Assembly (NCBI GenBank): GCA_033283265.1
Contig: JAWMQN010000001.1
Coordinates: forward strand, 1,922,001-1,986,000
DNA: 64,000 nt
Direction of reading: 5' to 3'
DNA from: Mangrovimicrobium sp033283265
Lineage (GTDB): Bacteria; Pseudomonadota; Gammaproteobacteria; Pseudomonadales; Halieaceae
The notes under the pieces were generated by a model. That model searched no databases. It saw nothing but the letters and a program-made list of their open reading frames with translations, and was not told where the DNA came from. A program made the position numbers and the translations under genes. Every line of letters starts with the position of its first letter. Position 1 is the first letter of the stretch. Positions 34,610 to 42,949 of the stretch are shown piece after piece.

Positions 34610-35236
34610 ATGAAACTCTACACTTTCGACCCCGCCCCCAACCCCCTGCGCCTCGGCCTGTTCCTGAAGTACAAGGGCATCGAGCTGGAAACCGAGCAGG
34701 TCAACCTGATGAAGGCGGAACACATGAAGGAGGCCTACCGCAGCATGGTGCCGGAGATGACCGTCCCCGCGCTGGTGCTGGCGGACGGTACGACGCTCAC
34801 CGAGGTGATCGGTATCTGCAGCTACCTCGAGGAGCTGTATCCGGAGAAACCGCTGATGGGCAGCACGGCGCTGCAGCGGGCCGAGGTCCTCAGCTGGGAT
34901 CACCGGCTCTACATCAACCTGCTCGGCGCCATCGCCGAGGTCTTCCGCAACGGCAACCCGGTATTCGAGAACCGCGCGCTGCCGGGGCCGGTGCCGGTGG
35001 CCCAGATCGCCGCGCTGGTGGAGCGCGGCCACCAGCGGCTGGCGGAGGCCTGGAAGTCCATGGATGCGCTGTTCGCCGGGCGCGACTGGCTGGTGGGCGA
35101 CGGCATCACCCTCGCCGATGTCGACATGGTGGCCTGTGAGGAGTTCTCCGGCTGGATCGAAGCCCGCCCGGACCCCGCCCTCGACAAGCTGCACGGCTAC
35201 CTGCGCCGGGTGCGCGACGCGCTGGAACTGGAATAA
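34610..35236 (+). CDS. glutathione S-transferase family protein
   Basis: A 208-residue cytosolic protein with a thioredoxin-like N-terminal domain (MKLYTFDPAPNPLRLGLFLKYKG; cis-Pro in MTVPALVL near 51; glutathione-binding TLTEVIGICSYLEE near 63) and an all-helical C-terminal domain (LADVDMVACEEFSGWIE). It conjugates or binds glutathione; a detoxification role fits the efflux genes nearby. The usual catalytic Ser or Tyr near residue 10 is not evident (DPAPNPLR), so the activity class cannot be assigned. It has its own upstream region, divergent from cytochrome c5. Confidence 0.85.
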   Translation: MKLYTFDPAPNPLRLGLFLKYKGIELETEQVNLMKAEHMKEAYRSMVPEMTVPALVLADGTTLTEVIGICSYLEELYPEKPLMGSTALQRAEVLSWDHRLYINLLGAIAEVFRNGNPVFENRALPGPVPVAQIAALVERGHQRLAEAWKSMDALFAGRDWLVGDGITLADVDMVACEEFSGWIEARPDPALDKLHGYLRRVRDALELE

Positions 35237-35316
35237 GCCCGGCACAGGCCACGGCCGCCATGTTCCGGCAGCCGGAAATTGTCTACACTGCTCTGGTAAC
35301 CCGACTGGAGAACCTC

Positions 35317-35937
35317 ATGCGCTGTATTTTCCGAACTTTGCTGCCCGCGATCGCGGTAGTCGTCACCACGGCACTGCTGGGCGCCTGCGCCAGCACCCCC
35401 AGGCCGGTCTTCGACTACAAGCAGGATTACGACTTCAGCAAGGTGCAGAAGATCGGGTTCTATAACGACTCGGCCAAGGTCTCGGGCAGCAACCCGATGC
35501 AGATGAGCGACATGCAGATCAGCCGCGCCGACCAGGCCCTGGCCAACTTCCTGCGCAGCCGTGGCTTCACCGTGGTCGACAACCCGGCCGAGGCCGACCT
35601 CCTGCTCAGCTGGCACCTCGCCACCCAGGCCAAGCAGGATGTACAGACCTACAGCTCGCCGAGCGTCGGCGTGGGCTACGGTGTCGGCTACGGGCGCTAC
35701 AACTCCTACGCCAGGTACAACTGCTGGGATTGCTTCAATACCGATGTGCGCGTGCGCAATTACACCGAGGGCACGCTGATCATCGACATGATCGACCCGA
35801 CGCTGAACAAGAGCGTCTGGCGCAGCGTGACCCAGAGCAAGCTCAAGAGCGACCCCGACGAAAGCCAGGAGCGCTACAACAATATCGCGGCGGTAGTACT
35901 TGCGGACTTCCCCCCCGGGGCCGCCGCCAAACAATAG
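35317..35937 (+). CDS. DUF4136 lipoprotein
   Basis: The start is ATG 35317 with GGAG 8 bases upstream; a longer frame from 35260 begins in non-coding-like sequence. It has 206 residues. The signal peptide ends in the lipobox LLGAC (residue 21), followed by STPRPVFDYKQDYDFSKVQKIGF, the usual start of a DUF4136 domain. The middle is rich in Tyr and Gly (VGVGYGVGYGRYNSYARYN), and the C-terminal half has the DUF4136 pattern GTLIIDMIDPTLNKSVWRSV. It is predicted to be outer-membrane anchored; the function of this family is not known. Confidence 0.85.
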   Translation: MRCIFRTLLPAIAVVVTTALLGACASTPRPVFDYKQDYDFSKVQKIGFYNDSAKVSGSNPMQMSDMQISRADQALANFLRSRGFTVVDNPAEADLLLSWHLATQAKQDVQTYSSPSVGVGYGVGYGRYNSYARYNCWDCFNTDVRVRNYTEGTLIIDMIDPTLNKSVWRSVTQSKLKSDPDESQERYNNIAAVVLADFPPGAAAKQ

Positions 35938-36012
35938 CCGCCCGGACCGGCGCGCTGCCTGTCAGCGCGCGCCGCCCTCCCAGGATTCGGGCCACTCTGT
36001 GCGAGGAGTTCG

Positions 36013-36966
36013 GTGAAACTGACGCTGATCCTGAAGGGCAACATCACCCGCCGCAGCCATTTCCAGCGCTCGCTGGAATCGCTGCGGATCGCCCTGCCAG
36101 GGGCCAGTATCTCCCTGCTGGAAACCCGCCGTGCCGGCCAGGCAGTGGAACTGGCGGCGCGGGCGAGCAACGAATCCGACGTCATCCTGGTGGCCGGTGG
36201 CGACGGCACCGTCAACGAGACCCTCAACGGCTGCCTGCGCGCCCGGCGCGAGAACCCGCAGCTGCAAATGCCCGCCCTCGGCCTGCTCGCCTACGGCAGC
36301 GCCAACGACCTGTGCCGCTCACTCGGCCTGCGCGGCGATGTCCGCGAAGTGGTCGAACTGCTCCACGCCGGGACCCGGGCGCGCATCGACGCCGGCAGTA
36401 TCAGCTACCACAGCCAGCAGGGCGAGGAGCAACAGCGCTTCTTCCTCAACGCTGCGGATCTGGGTGTGGGAGCAAAGACGGTCCTGCACATGGGTCGGCC
36501 GCCGCGCCTGCTGGGCAGCAACCTGCACTACCTGCGCTCGGTGCTCGCAGTCCTCGCCACCTATCGCCCGCAGGGCCTGCGGGTGCGCAGCGAGCGGGGA
36601 CTGGACTGGGAGGGCAAGTGCCTGGCGCTGGTGGCGGCCAACGGTCGCTACCTGGGTTCCGGCCTGTGCCTCGCCCCGGGCGCGCGCCTCGACGACGGCC
36701 TGCTCGCCGTCACCCTGGTGGGCGAGGCTGATCGCGCCGACTTCCTGCGCAACCTCGGCCGGCTGCGCCGGGGCGAGCAGCTGAATCACCCCGCTGCCCA
36801 CTATGAGTACGCGACACGGCTGGAGGTCGAGGACCTGGGTGTGCCGGTGCTGGTCGAGGTCGACGGTGAATTCCTCGGCCAGACGCCGGTGACCATCTCG
36901 GTACTTCCCGGCGCGGTGGAAGTGCTCCACCCCGGCCTCGGCGAGAAGCCCGCGGCGCCCGCCTAG
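36013..36966 (+). CDS. YegS/diacylglycerol kinase-like lipid kinase
   Basis: A 317-residue cytosolic protein starting at GTG, with GAGGAG upstream. The nucleotide-binding motif VAGGDGTVNETLNG lies near 59-72, followed by LGLLAYGSANDLCRSLGL (the GTANDFAR-like element). The C-terminal half is a beta-sandwich with LALVAANGRYLGSGLCLAPGARLDDGLL. This is the DAGK_cat/YegS family, which phosphorylates diacylglycerol, phosphatidylglycerol or sphingoid lipids. Its stop overlaps the stop of the converging hexosaminidase gene by four bases (CTAG). Confidence 0.9.
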   Translation: MKLTLILKGNITRRSHFQRSLESLRIALPGASISLLETRRAGQAVELAARASNESDVILVAGGDGTVNETLNGCLRARRENPQLQMPALGLLAYGSANDLCRSLGLRGDVREVVELLHAGTRARIDAGSISYHSQQGEEQQRFFLNAADLGVGAKTVLHMGRPPRLLGSNLHYLRSVLAVLATYRPQGLRVRSERGLDWEGKCLALVAANGRYLGSGLCLAPGARLDDGLLAVTLVGEADRADFLRNLGRLRRGEQLNHPAAHYEYATRLEVEDLGVPVLVEVDGEFLGQTPVTISVLPGAVEVLHPGLGEKPAAPA

Positions 36967-38663
36967 AGCTCGCGCAGACGCACCGGCAGCTTGCCGCGGG
37001 CAGCGCTGCGCCCGGCCAGCGCCTCGGCCAGCGCCACGAAGGCCGGGCCGGGGCCGAAACCCGCGCCGACCGGGCTGCCGTCGTAAGTCGCCAGCACCGT
37101 CTCCGCGCAGTCACAGAACTCCCCGGCCCGGTAGGGCGAGCAGAGCAGTACCGCCACCCGCTGGCGATTGGGCGTGGTATCCAGCAGGACCTTTTGCAGC
37201 AGCAGCGGGTCCGCCCCCGCGGCCACCGCCGGCAGGTCCTCCGCACCCCCCGCGGCCACCGCGCTGCGCGGGGGATCGCTGACCCCCACCAGGTAGACAT
37301 CCGCGGCCGCCGCCGCCCGCTGTTCCTCGGCAAAATTCAGGCTGCCGAGATTCTGGCTGCTGAGCACCAGGCTGGGTTCGACCATCTGCAGTGCCGCGGT
37401 CATCGCCGCCTCCGTGGCCGCGCAGGGCAGCAGCAGGTGCACCCGGCAGCCGGGGCGCAGGACGGCGGGTTCCCCCTTGAGCAGGGTGAGGCTGGCCGCG
37501 GCGATGCGCCGCTCCAGCGCCCGGTGGTCGGCGCAGCCGACCGCGGCCTCGACATCGATGTGGCCGTCGTCGGGCAGCAGCCGCAACGCCGCCTGCAGCG
37601 CGGCGACCCGGGCGGCGCCGGCGCGAACTTCCACCTCGTCCAGTTCCCCGGCGCGGGTCCGCGCGGCGATCGACGCGACCAGGTGCTGCAGCGCCTCGAT
37701 GCTGGCCGGGGAGCGCAGCAGCAGCGGCATCAGCGCGATATCCACCCCGGCGCGAAAACACTCCACGACCGCGTCTTCCGGCGCCAGCAGCTGGCTGATC
37801 GCGCCCATGTCCAGCGCGTCGGATATCACCACCCCGGCAAAGCCCATCTGCCTGCGCAGCAGATCGGTGACGATGCGCCGGGACAGGGTCGCAGGGCGTA
37901 CGGTGGACGTTCCCGGGAGCAGGGAATCGTCGAGCGCCGGGTACTGGATATGCGCCGTCATGACCAGCGCCGGGCTGGTGTCGTGCATGACCCGGGCAAA
38001 GGGAGCGAGATCGACCTGCTCCGCGGCCTGCCGGCTGCGCTCCACCCGGGGCAAGCCGCTGTGGCTGTCCACCGCGGTGTCGCCGTGCCCCGGAAAGTGC
38101 TTGATGCAGGCGGCGACCCCCTCACTCTGGGTGCCCTGCACCACGGCCGCCCCGAGCTTCGCCACCACCTCTGGGTCGTCGCCGAATGAGCGCACATGGA
38201 TCACCGGGTTGTCGGGATTGCTGTTGACGTCGATGCAGGGCACGAAGTTGAGATTGATGCCCAGGGCGCGCAGTTCCTCGGCCTGGTCCGCGGCCATCTG
38301 CCGCGCCAGCGCCTCGCGATCCCCCGCCGGGCAGGCGGCCAGTGCCATGTTGCCACTGAAGCCGGTGACCTGGTCCCGCGGCAGGCGGGTGACCAGGCCG
38401 CCCTCCTGGTCCACCGCGATCAGCAGGCTCGGCGAGAGCCGCTCACGCAGGCTGGTTGTCAGCGCCCGGCACTGCTCGATGCTGGCGAGGTTCTCGCGGA
38501 ACAGGATCACGCCGCAGGGCTGCAGTTCCACCAGTGCCGCAGCCAGGCTCTCGGGCAGCTCCCGCACCGGCTGCGGCTCGCCCTCGTCGGCGTAGAGCCG
38601 GATATCCAGCATCAGGCGGCGGGCGATGCACTGTTCGAGGCTGAGGTCGGGGAGGTCGGACAT
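36963..38663 (-). CDS. beta-N-acetylhexosaminidase (GH3, NagZ-like with extra C-terminal domain)
   Basis: A 566-residue protein without a clear signal peptide. The GH3 TIM barrel (residues about 20-340) has IAVDQEGGLVTRL near 80, KHFPGHGDTAVDSH near 188 (catalytic His loop) and the nucleophile Asp in VVISDALDMGAI near 265. Residues 390-566 add a GH3_C-like sandwich with VLLCSPYRAGEF. NagZ itself is about 340 residues, so this is the longer two-domain type. It removes N-acetylglucosamine from peptidoglycan fragments or chito-oligosaccharides; cytosolic recycling is likely. Confidence 0.88.
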   Translation of the reverse strand: MSDLPDLSLEQCIARRLMLDIRLYADEGEPQPVRELPESLAAALVELQPCGVILFRENLASIEQCRALTTSLRERLSPSLLIAVDQEGGLVTRLPRDQVTGFSGNMALAACPAGDREALARQMAADQAEELRALGINLNFVPCIDVNSNPDNPVIHVRSFGDDPEVVAKLGAAVVQGTQSEGVAACIKHFPGHGDTAVDSHSGLPRVERSRQAAEQVDLAPFARVMHDTSPALVMTAHIQYPALDDSLLPGTSTVRPATLSRRIVTDLLRRQMGFAGVVISDALDMGAISQLLAPEDAVVECFRAGVDIALMPLLLRSPASIEALQHLVASIAARTRAGELDEVEVRAGAARVAALQAALRLLPDDGHIDVEAAVGCADHRALERRIAAASLTLLKGEPAVLRPGCRVHLLLPCAATEAAMTAALQMVEPSLVLSSQNLGSLNFAEEQRAAAAADVYLVGVSDPPRSAVAAGGAEDLPAVAAGADPLLLQKVLLDTTPNRQRVAVLLCSPYRAGEFCDCAETVLATYDGSPVGAGFGPGPAFVALAEALAGRSAARGKLPVRLREL

Positions 38664-38737
38664 GGGGGCTGGTTATTAGTGTGGTAGCACACGATACCTG
38701 CTCTTCGGCGGCTCGAAAAGCGCTCCCGGTGGGGTGG

Positions 38738-38806
38738 GACTGGTGGTGGGTTGGGTGCGGGACCACCGTTGGGCTGGGTGCAGGACCACCGTTGGGCTGG
38801 GTATGA
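38738..38806. repeat. 23-base tandem repeat, three units
   Basis: The units at 38761-38783 and 38784-38806 are identical and begin GACCACCGTTGGGCTGGGTG. The unit at 38738-38760 is a diverged copy, and a partial unit follows to about 38826. The array abuts the left arm of palindromic element 1. Confidence 0.85.
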
Positions 38807-38812
38807 CTCGCC

Positions 38813-38954
38813 GGCACCAGGTCGAGGGAAGCCTGTTGAAACACGCCAAACAGCGCACATGCCCGAAAAAGAGGGGCAGGCTCTCCATGTGCAGGCTCAA
38901 TCGGCGACGTCCTGTCGCCTCATGGTTTCAACAGGCTTCCCTCGACCTGGCACC
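38813..38954 (+). repeat. arm-variable palindromic element, family I copy 1
   Basis: Thirty-base inverted arms (38813-38842 and 38925-38954, two mismatches at the outer end) flank an 82-base centre. The centre has ACGCC at its start, a hairpin GCACAT...ATGTGC, and a second hairpin GGCGAC GTCCT GTCGCC. Compared with the other copies, 24 bases are inserted inside the first hairpin (about 38861-38884), themselves able to pair (GCCC/GGGC). The arm sequence is not shared with the other copies. Confidence 0.9.
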
Positions 38955-39073
38955 TACCCGCAGCGCGCTGCAAGAAGGCCATTCGTTTCTCTGATCGCTT
39001 GCAGACTCCGGTCCCGTTTCACGCGCCCGCGTAAATTCCTGGTTACAAGCGGCCAGAATTGCACCGGCGGAGG

Positions 39074-39191
39074 CGGCGTAAAGCGGAGTGTCCCTGCTGG
39101 AACCGTTAGGCGACAGGACGTCGCCGCTCGAGCCTGCACATGGATGTGCGCTTTTTGGCGTGTTCCAGCAGGGACACTCCGCTTTGCGGCG
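39074..39191 (-). repeat. arm-variable palindromic element, family I copy 2
   Basis: Thirty-base inverted arms (39074-39103 and 39162-39191, two mismatches) flank a 58-base centre. Read on the minus strand, the centre runs ACGCCAAAAAGCGCACATCC, then ATGTGC, GGCTCGAG and the GGCGAC/GTCGCC hairpin. It lies 119 bases from copy 1 in the opposite orientation. The right arm merges into the 26-base tandem array (shared CGCTTTRCGG). Confidence 0.9.
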
Positions 39192-39287
39192 CCGTGGACC
39201 GAAGTCGCTTTACGGTGCCGTGGACCGAAGTCGCTTTACGGTGCCGTGGACCGAAGTCGCTTTACGGCGCCGTGGACCGGAGTACCT
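39191..39287. repeat. 26-base tandem repeat, about 3.7 units
   Basis: Units at 39191-39216, 39217-39242 and 39243-39268 begin GCCGTGGACCGAAGTCGCTT and are nearly identical; a partial unit follows to about 39287. The unit's last bases (CGCTTTACGG) also occur, with one change, in the right arm of palindromic element 2, just before the array. Confidence 0.9.
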
Positions 39288-39437
39288 GCCCTCTCACCTA
39301 CCCAGGGACCAGCCAAAATCAGCCCTAGCAACCTACGGCAATACTGGCCGAGAGAGTAAGCCTCCACTACCCCCACCCCGCCCCACCTGCTACCCTAGCG
39401 CCCTTTTCAGCCAGTCCCATCCCGACCGGAGCAAGCC

Positions 39438-40691
39438 TTGGATTCCATCATCGTGCGCGGTGGCCACCGCCTCAACGGCACAGTTGCCACCAGCGGTTCC
39501 AAAAACGCCGCACTGCCCATCCTCTTCGCCTCACTGCTGGCGGACGGGGAACACCGATTCGACAACGTCCCCGAACTGCGGGACATCGACTCCACCCAGC
39601 AACTGCTGGCCTCACTGGGCGCCGAGAGCCACCGCGAAGGCGGCACCCTGGTGGTCAATACCAGGGCGCCGGGCGCCCACGTGGCGGACTACGAGATGGT
39701 GCGCAAGATGCGCGCCGGCATCCTCTGCCTCGGGCCGCTGCTGGCCCGCTACGGCGAGGCCCGGGTGAGCCTGCCCGGCGGCTGCGCCATCGGCTCGCGG
39801 CCGATCGACCTGCACATCGAGACCATGCGCCGCCTCGGGGCGGAGATCACCAGCGAGGGCGGTTATGTCACCGCCCGCGCCCAGCGCCTCGAGGGCGCCA
39901 GCATCCTGTTCGAGAAAGTCACCGTCGGCGGCACCGAGAACGCCCTGATGGCCGCCAGCCTGGCCCGCGGCACCACGGTGATCGAGAACGCGGCCAAGGA
40001 GCCGGAGGTGGTCGACCTGGCCCGCTACCTCAAGGCCATGGGCGCGAAGATCGAGGGCGAGGGCAGCAGCGTGATCACCGTGGAAGGAGTGGATGAACTG
40101 ACGCCCGCCAGCCACCGCATCGTCCCCGACCGCATCGAGGCGGGCACGCTGCTGATTGCCGGTGCGATTACCGGCGGCCACGTCACCGTGGAGAACTGTG
40201 TACCGGTGCACCTGCAGGCGCTGGTGGACAAGATGCGCGACGCCGGTTTCCGCATCGACAGGGGCGAGACCAGCCTCACGGTACAGGCCAGCGACGGCTG
40301 GAAGGCGGTGGATATCGCCACCGCGCCCTACCCCGGCTTCCCCACCGACCTGCAGGCCCAGTTCATGGCGCTGATGACCCAGGCCAACGGCACCTCGGTG
40401 GTGACCGAGCATATTTTCGAGAACCGCTTCATGCACGTGCAGGAGCTGGTGCGTCTCGGCGCCGACATCACCCCGATGACCCAGGTGGCAGTGGTGCGCG
40501 GGCAGCGCGGTTCGCTGAGCGGCGCCCCGGTGATGGCCACCGACCTGCGCGCCAGCGCCAGCCTGGTACTGGCCGGGCTGGTGGCCAAGGGCGAGACCCA
40601 CATCAGCCGCATCTACCACCTGGACCGGGGCTACGAGCACCTGGAACAGAAACTGGCCGGCCTCGGCGCGGATATCGAGCGCACTCACTGA
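39438..40691 (+). CDS. murA: UDP-N-acetylglucosamine 1-carboxyvinyltransferase
   Basis: A 417-residue MurA. It starts at TTG 39438, giving MDSIIVRGGHRLNGTV, the normal beginning of the family (no ATG is available). Conserved blocks are SGSKNAALPILFASLL near 19, the PEP-binding loop with catalytic Cys116 in SLPGGCAIGSRPIDLH, and AYEHLEQKL-like DRGYEHLEQKLAGLGADIER at the end. It catalyses the first committed step of peptidoglycan synthesis, transfer of enolpyruvate to UDP-GlcNAc. Having Cys rather than Asp at the active site predicts fosfomycin sensitivity. Confidence 0.96.
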   Translation: MDSIIVRGGHRLNGTVATSGSKNAALPILFASLLADGEHRFDNVPELRDIDSTQQLLASLGAESHREGGTLVVNTRAPGAHVADYEMVRKMRAGILCLGPLLARYGEARVSLPGGCAIGSRPIDLHIETMRRLGAEITSEGGYVTARAQRLEGASILFEKVTVGGTENALMAASLARGTTVIENAAKEPEVVDLARYLKAMGAKIEGEGSSVITVEGVDELTPASHRIVPDRIEAGTLLIAGAITGGHVTVENCVPVHLQALVDKMRDAGFRIDRGETSLTVQASDGWKAVDIATAPYPGFPTDLQAQFMALMTQANGTSVVTEHIFENRFMHVQELVRLGADITPMTQVAVVRGQRGSLSGAPVMATDLRASASLVLAGLVAKGETHISRIYHLDRGYEHLEQKLAGLGADIERTH

Positions 40692-40731
40692 GTCCTCGCT
40701 CACGACAATAAAACCACAGGGGAACAAGGGG

Positions 40732-41547
40732 ATGGGCAAGGTTGCAGTGATTACCGGCGGCGCCGGGGGCATGGGGCTGGCCACCGCGCATATCCTCGGC
40801 CGCGACCAGCACATCCTGCTGGCCGACCTCGGCGAGGACAAGCTGGCGGCCGCCGCCGCGGAACTGCGCGCGGCGGGTATCAGCTGCGAGACCATGGTCT
40901 GCGATGTCACCCGGCGGGACTCGGTGCGCGACCTGCTGGCGCGGGCGCACTCCGCCGGCGCCCTGCGCGCGGTGGTGCACACCGCCGGCGTCAGCCCGCA
41001 AATGGCCGGCCCGGAAGTGATCCTGCGGGTCAACGCCCTGGGCACCGTGCACGTCACCGAGGCCTGTTTCGAGGTCGCCACGGAGGGTTTCGCCCTGGTC
41101 AACGTGGCCTCCATGGCCGCCCACCTGCTGCCCTCGATCATGGTCCCGCAGCGCAGCTTCCCGCTGGCGACCAGCGCGCCGGACAAGTTCGTCAGCAAAA
41201 TCAGCAAGCGCTGCAAGCTGATACCAAAAGAGCTCTACCGCAACGGCATGGCCTACTCGATCAGCAAGCAGTTCGTGATCTGGTACAGCCGACGCTGCGC
41301 GGCGCAGTTCGGCAGCAAGGGGGCGCGCATCGTCTCGGTCTCCCCGGGCACCTTCGATACCGCGATGGGGCGCCTCGAGGAGAAGAGCGGCTCGATGGAG
41401 ATGCTCAAGGACTCGGCCCTCAAGCGCCCGGGCCGGCCGGAGGAGATCGCCGAGGTGCTGGCGTTCTGTGCGAGCGAGAGGGCGAGCTACCTCACCGGCA
41501 CGGACGTGCTCTGCGACGGCGGCATGGTGGCGGGCTCAAAACGCTGA
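40732..41547 (+). CDS. short-chain dehydrogenase/reductase
   Basis: A 271-residue SDR with the coenzyme loop VITGGAGGMGLATA near 6-19, the acidic residue LLADLGED after strand two (NAD-preferring), the NAG equivalent VHTAGVS near 84, and the catalytic YSISK near 176. A 35-residue segment before it (VPQRSFPLATSAPDKFVSKISKRCKL) enlarges the substrate loop. The C-terminal SYLTGTDVLCDGGM is standard. It follows murA by 40 bases but belongs by content to the catabolic genes that begin here. Related forms act on steroid or alicyclic alcohols; the substrate is unknown. Confidence 0.88.
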   Translation: MGKVAVITGGAGGMGLATAHILGRDQHILLADLGEDKLAAAAAELRAAGISCETMVCDVTRRDSVRDLLARAHSAGALRAVVHTAGVSPQMAGPEVILRVNALGTVHVTEACFEVATEGFALVNVASMAAHLLPSIMVPQRSFPLATSAPDKFVSKISKRCKLIPKELYRNGMAYSISKQFVIWYSRRCAAQFGSKGARIVSVSPGTFDTAMGRLEEKSGSMEMLKDSALKRPGRPEEIAEVLAFCASERASYLTGTDVLCDGGMVAGSKR

Positions 41548-41563
41548 TCACGCCGCGGCGGGG

Positions 41564-42088
41564 CTAACCTACCCGGCGCACCAGCTCCTTTCCGTCCCAG
41601 TTGTCCGCCGCAGCGCGGAACTGGGCGAAGACCTGCTCCTTGAGCGGGTTGGCCGTCATCAGCTCGGTCATGAAGCCGAGCGTCGCGACGGTATCCAGCC
41701 AGCACACCGGCGCGCCCTTCATCAGCCCGCTGAACACCACCTCGGCGCCCGCCGCCTGGTAGAAGGCGAGATCGGCGTCGAAATCCTCGGTATAGGTGGA
41801 CATGTGGTGCAAACCGGCCCGGCCCGGCGGCACCAGCTCGCTGAACATCGAGGGGCCCTCCTCCAGCTGCGTCACCAGTTCGATCTGCAGGTTGCCCGCC
41901 TGGGCAATGGCGGCGTGGAATTTCACCGGCTGCCAGGGCTCGCCGCGGTAGACCGCGTTGTCGTAGTGCACATCGTCGAAGTAGAAAAATGGCCCTACCC
42001 CGGCCTGGGCGGCCCAGTTCTCCATGGCCTGTTGCAGGTCCGGCACCACCCAGCAGACCTGCACGTAGTTGCGACTCGGCAGTTTCAC
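41564..42088 (-). CDS. VOC/glyoxalase-fold protein
   Basis: A 174-residue protein beginning NYVQVCWVVPDLQQAMENWAAQAGVGPFFYF, the usual first beta-alpha-beta-beta unit of the vicinal oxygen chelate superfamily, with a second unit around GLHHMSTYTEDFDADLAFYQAAGAEVVF. Candidate metal ligands are His60-region (KFHAAI), Glu (QIELV) and His (HHMSTY). Family members are isomerases, epimerases or ring-cleaving dioxygenases. It starts at GTG overlapping the stop of the upstream SDR gene (GTGA) and is the last gene of the P450-isomerase-SDR-VOC operon. Confidence 0.85.
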   Translation of the reverse strand: MKLPSRNYVQVCWVVPDLQQAMENWAAQAGVGPFFYFDDVHYDNAVYRGEPWQPVKFHAAIAQAGNLQIELVTQLEEGPSMFSELVPPGRAGLHHMSTYTEDFDADLAFYQAAGAEVVFSGLMKGAPVCWLDTVATLGFMTELMTANPLKEQVFAQFRAAADNWDGKELVRRVG

Positions 42089-42936
42089 TCGCCACCCTCC
42101 CCGGGAAAATACTTTGCCCGCACCCCGGCCAGCAGGGCCGTGCGGTTGATCGCCTCGCCCGCGGAGCCGCCGCCGTCCACCCCCAGCACCTGGCCGGTCA
42201 CGTAGGCGGCGCGCTCGCCGGCGAAGAACAGGGCGGCGTTGGCCACGTCCCGGGGCGTTCCCCGGCGCTTGATCGGCTGGCTGACCAGCCAGGCCGCGTC
42301 CAGCTCCGCCTGCATCGCCGCGGCCTGCGCCGCGTCCAGACCCGCGCTGGAAACCCTGCCCATGCTGGTGGGAATCGAGCCCGGCGCGATGGCGTTGACG
42401 CGAATGTCGTACTCACCGAGGTCGATGGCCAGCGAGCGGGTGAAGTTGATCACCCCCGCCTTGGCCGCCCGGTAAGTGGCGATGGCGTAGCCGGGATTGA
42501 GCGCGGCGATCGAGGCGAGGTTGATGATCGCGCCACCGCCGCGCTCGCGCATGCGCCGTGCGGCCAGCTGGCTGGCATACATCAGGCCGGCGAGATTGAC
42601 CTGCATGACCCGCTCGAAATCCGCCAGGTCGTCGTCGAGAAAGCGGGCGGCGAAGGCACCGGTAATGGCCGCGTTGTTCACCAGCACGTCGACGGCGCCG
42701 AACTGTGCGTCCGTAAATGCGAACAGGGCGTCAAGCGCAGACTTGTCGGCGACATCCGTGCAGTTGAAGCGCACCGCCTCCCCGAGCTGCGCTGCCAGCG
42801 ACTCGCCCGCAGCGCTGTCGATATCGGCGATCACCACCCGCGCGCCCTGTTCAGCGAACAACTCAACGATGGCGCGACCGATGCCGGTGGCGCCGCCGGT
42901 GACGATGGCAATCTTGCCAGCCAGCTCCCCGTTCAT
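42085..42936 (-). CDS. short-chain dehydrogenase/reductase
   Basis: A 283-residue SDR: NAD(P) loop IVTGGATGIGRAIVE near 11-25, acidic VIADIDSAAG (NAD-preferring), NNAAITGAFAAR near 87, catalytic Ser in INLASIAAL and YRAAK near 156 (a Tyr/Lys pair with Arg-Ala-Ala between), and C-terminal YVTGQVLGVDGGGS. It is the third gene of a four-gene minus-strand operon (P450, TIM-barrel isomerase, SDR, VOC). It would oxidise the alcohol produced by the P450 or an isomerised intermediate. The substrate is unknown. Confidence 0.9.
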   Translation of the reverse strand: MNGELAGKIAIVTGGATGIGRAIVELFAEQGARVVIADIDSAAGESLAAQLGEAVRFNCTDVADKSALDALFAFTDAQFGAVDVLVNNAAITGAFAARFLDDDLADFERVMQVNLAGLMYASQLAARRMRERGGGAIINLASIAALNPGYAIATYRAAKAGVINFTRSLAIDLGEYDIRVNAIAPGSIPTSMGRVSSAGLDAAQAAAMQAELDAAWLVSQPIKRRGTPRDVANAALFFAGERAAYVTGQVLGVDGGGSAGEAINRTALLAGVRAKYFPGEGGE

Positions 42937-42949
42937 CCCGGCAGGCAGC

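Larger units (their letters stand above)
38664..39437. other. 774-base divergent gap packed with repeats
   Basis: This lies between the hexosaminidase and murA genes, which point away from each other. From left to right it holds a 23-base tandem repeat, palindromic elements 1 and 2, and a 26-base tandem repeat. The remaining 150 bases before murA are pyrimidine-rich (39360-39415) and must include the murA promoter, which I cannot fix. Confidence 0.6.

Noticed and set aside
38813..38954. MITE or insertion-sequence remnant
   Set aside because: The terminal inverted repeats differ completely between copies while the centre is conserved, the opposite of a transposon end pattern. No transposase remnant is visible.
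38813..39191. Possible CRISPR array or integron attC site
   Set aside because: There is no regular repeat-spacer alternation, and the GTTRRRY/RYYYAAC core of attC is not present. The copies are inverted pairs with copy-specific arms.
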